Assembly: GCA_964385705.1 (NCBI GenBank)
Contig: CAYLQG010000003.1
Span: 1 to 44,355, forward strand
Direction: 5' to 3'
Origin: DATKGN01 sp964385705
GTDB taxonomy: Bacteria > Patescibacteriota > Microgenomatia > UBA10105 > UBA927
Length of the DNA stretch: 44,355 bases
In this document: in pieces, positions 43,413 to 44,355 of the stretch
Layout: every line of letters begins with the position of its first letter
How positions within the stretch are numbered: the first letter of the stretch is position 1
Position numbers and translations under genes: made by a program
Notes under the pieces: model-generated
The model's input: only the letters and a program-made list of their open reading frames with translations
Databases searched by the model: none
Told to the model about the DNA's origin: nothing

Positions 43413-44355
43413 AACATGAGATATTTGCGTGTTGATATGAATTTCGGATCAGTGATGATGTTGTCGTTGGGGGAGAGTCCACTTGTGATCTCTACTTCTT
43501 TTCCGTGAATCTTTCCTGCTGTTACGGTTCTTAACTCCGGTGTTCCATTATTGTCTACCCAGACATATTTGCCGCCAAGCACTGTCCAGGCGGGGACGAG
43601 CGCAACGTTCTGGGCGTTCGTACTGATGAGCGCCGTACCTGACTCATCTAATTTTGCCTGTTTTTTTAAATCGTTACTTGCGATATCAACCTGATATACG
43701 GATTGGCCGCTTGGTAAAACAACTTTTGACGGATATATCTTTACGACCGTCCCGGTCATTTTATTTTGTATGCCGTCGATAGCCAGCGTTACCGTACTTC
43801 CTTCGGCGATATAGTAAATGTTCTCCGTCGGTACATTTGCGCGGAAAACCATCGAATCCGGGTCGGCGACCACGAAGGTGGTTGCCGGTGTGATATTCAC
43901 CCCGGGCACCGTAACATCCTCATACGTTATGATCCCGCGGATCGGAGACGTGAGACTCGCGAGCGTTACGGCGTAATTGGCGAGGTCGACATTTATCTGA
44001 GCCGAATTCTGGGCCAAAAGGTCGTTATCCACAATACGCTTCACGGCATCAGAAATAACTGTAGCTTCTGTGATAGTTGAATATACGATTCTATTGGACG
44101 CATCCAGTGAAAACCGCTGTTGTCCCTCTAATATGCCGGCCTGGTTATTTTCAAGCGCCTGATCCGTGTTGTTTTTCGTGGCCTGATATGCGTTGGATGC
44201 GAGCTGCAATTCTTCCCGCAGGGCGTATGTATCAAGAGACGCGATTGTCTGGCCCTGGTATACTTTGTCGCCTTCTTTAAGCGGAAGATATACGAGTTTG
44301 CCCGCTATTTGGAAGTTAAGCATAGCCTCATCAGCCGCCGTCACAGCGCCGTCCG
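43409..44355 (-). CDS. MFP/RND-type periplasmic adaptor subunit, 5' part outside the window
   Basis: About 315 residues visible; the frame is still open at the right edge, so the N-terminus, including the anchor, is missing. It has a lipoyl-type half-motif GKLVYLPLKEGDKVYQGQTIASLDTYALREEL near the visible start and a helical hairpin (AYQATKNNTDQALENNQ ... LAQNSAQINVDLANYAVTLASL). The second half-motif is TSPIRGIITYEDVTVPGVNITPATTFVVADPD. A beta-barrel (NVPTENIYYIAEGSTVTLAIDG) and a membrane-proximal domain ending GLSPNDNIITDPKF complete it. These adaptors link an ABC (MacB-like) or RND pump to the envelope; the pump itself should lie beyond the window or upstream. It is coupled to the next gene by an ATGA overlap. 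Confidence 0.88.
   Translation of the reverse strand, partial: DGAVTAADEAMLNFQIAGKLVYLPLKEGDKVYQGQTIASLDTYALREELQLASNAYQATKNNTDQALENNQAGILEGQQRFSLDASNRIVYSTITEATVISDAVKRIVDNDLLAQNSAQINVDLANYAVTLASLTSPIRGIITYEDVTVPGVNITPATTFVVADPDSMVFRANVPTENIYYIAEGSTVTLAIDGIQNKMTGTVVKIYPSKVVLPSGQSVYQVDIASNDLKKQAKLDESGTALISTNAQNVALVPAWTVLGGKYVWVDNNGTPELRTVTAGKIHGKEVEITSGLSPNDNIITDPKFISTRKYLML

Noticed and set aside
1..44355. UGA recoded to glycine as in Gracilibacteria/SR1
   Set aside because: Several genes end in TGA in the expected place with ATGA overlaps to the next gene (miaA, sigma, obg, the partial adaptor), and no conserved protein here has an in-frame TGA.

Overview
The window looks like a chromosomal piece of a small-genome bacterium of the Candidate Phyla Radiation (Patescibacteria), most likely the Microgenomates (OP11) side. 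This placement is an inference. It rests on tightly packed genes with 0-20 bp gaps and many 1-22 bp overlaps; secreted proteins with Thr/Pro-rich linkers; DUF5679, DUF4446, DUF3048 and LytR_C-type proteins; a tRNA without an encoded CCA; and reduced versions of housekeeping proteins (MiaB without TRAM, AspRS without GAD, RNase Y without a membrane anchor, MutY without Fe-S cysteines). TGA is used as an ordinary stop (miaA, the ECF sigma gene, greA/obg junction), so there is no sign of the recoded UGA seen in Gracilibacteria/SR1.

Layout. 1-4596 is the end of the S10/spc/alpha-type ribosomal cluster: map (3' end)-infA-rpmJ-rpsM-rpsK-rpsD-rpoA-rplQ-rplM-rpsI. A hypothetical gene follows, and facing it is a minus-strand slipin-recA-hypothetical block (5117-7531). 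tRNA-Pro(GGG)-recX, a candidate structured RNA, rny (RNase Y), an HU gene, a LytR_C-domain membrane protein and a HAD phosphatase lead to miaB-miaA-AI-2E permease (12296-15518). The RNase P RNA gene (15531-15984, minus) is followed by comM, a DUF5679 zinc ribbon with a small membrane protein, DUF4446-DUF3048, an HTH/nucleotidyltransferase-like regulator and secD-secF. 22979-26289 is a rearranged zone: two secreted hypothetical genes, a displaced copy of the cca 3' end, intact cca and a terminal-inverted-repeat element. Then come recJ, aspS (fused to a YbaK-type editing domain), a D-Ala-D-Ala carboxypeptidase, a membrane hypothetical, gltX, a second inverted-repeat element, era, an ECF sigma/anti-sigma-like/secreted protein group (34488-36674), mutY, greA/obg, two hypotheticals, an aldo/keto reductase, and a minus-strand export-type group (two HlyD/MFP adaptors plus a flippase-like membrane protein) that runs off the right edge.

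General signals. About sixteen genes have a recognisable -10 hexamer (often with an extended TGn or a -35 at 17-18 bp) ending only 5-11 nt before the start codon, which predicts leaderless or near-leaderless mRNAs. A minority (HU, DUF5679 protein, the two ECF-linked secreted proteins) have strong Shine-Dalgarno sequences. Several families of short palindromic or low-complexity repeats occur between genes, inside rnpB, against tRNA-Pro, and in frame inside miaA and mutY. I see no CRISPR array, prophage, transposase or recognisable defence operon. The most unusual items are the AspRS-YbaK fusion lacking GAD, the cca 3'-end duplication around a single-gene cassette, the repeats embedded in rnpB, the leaderless promoter pattern, and the promoter-hairpin-T-run leaders of infA and HU.
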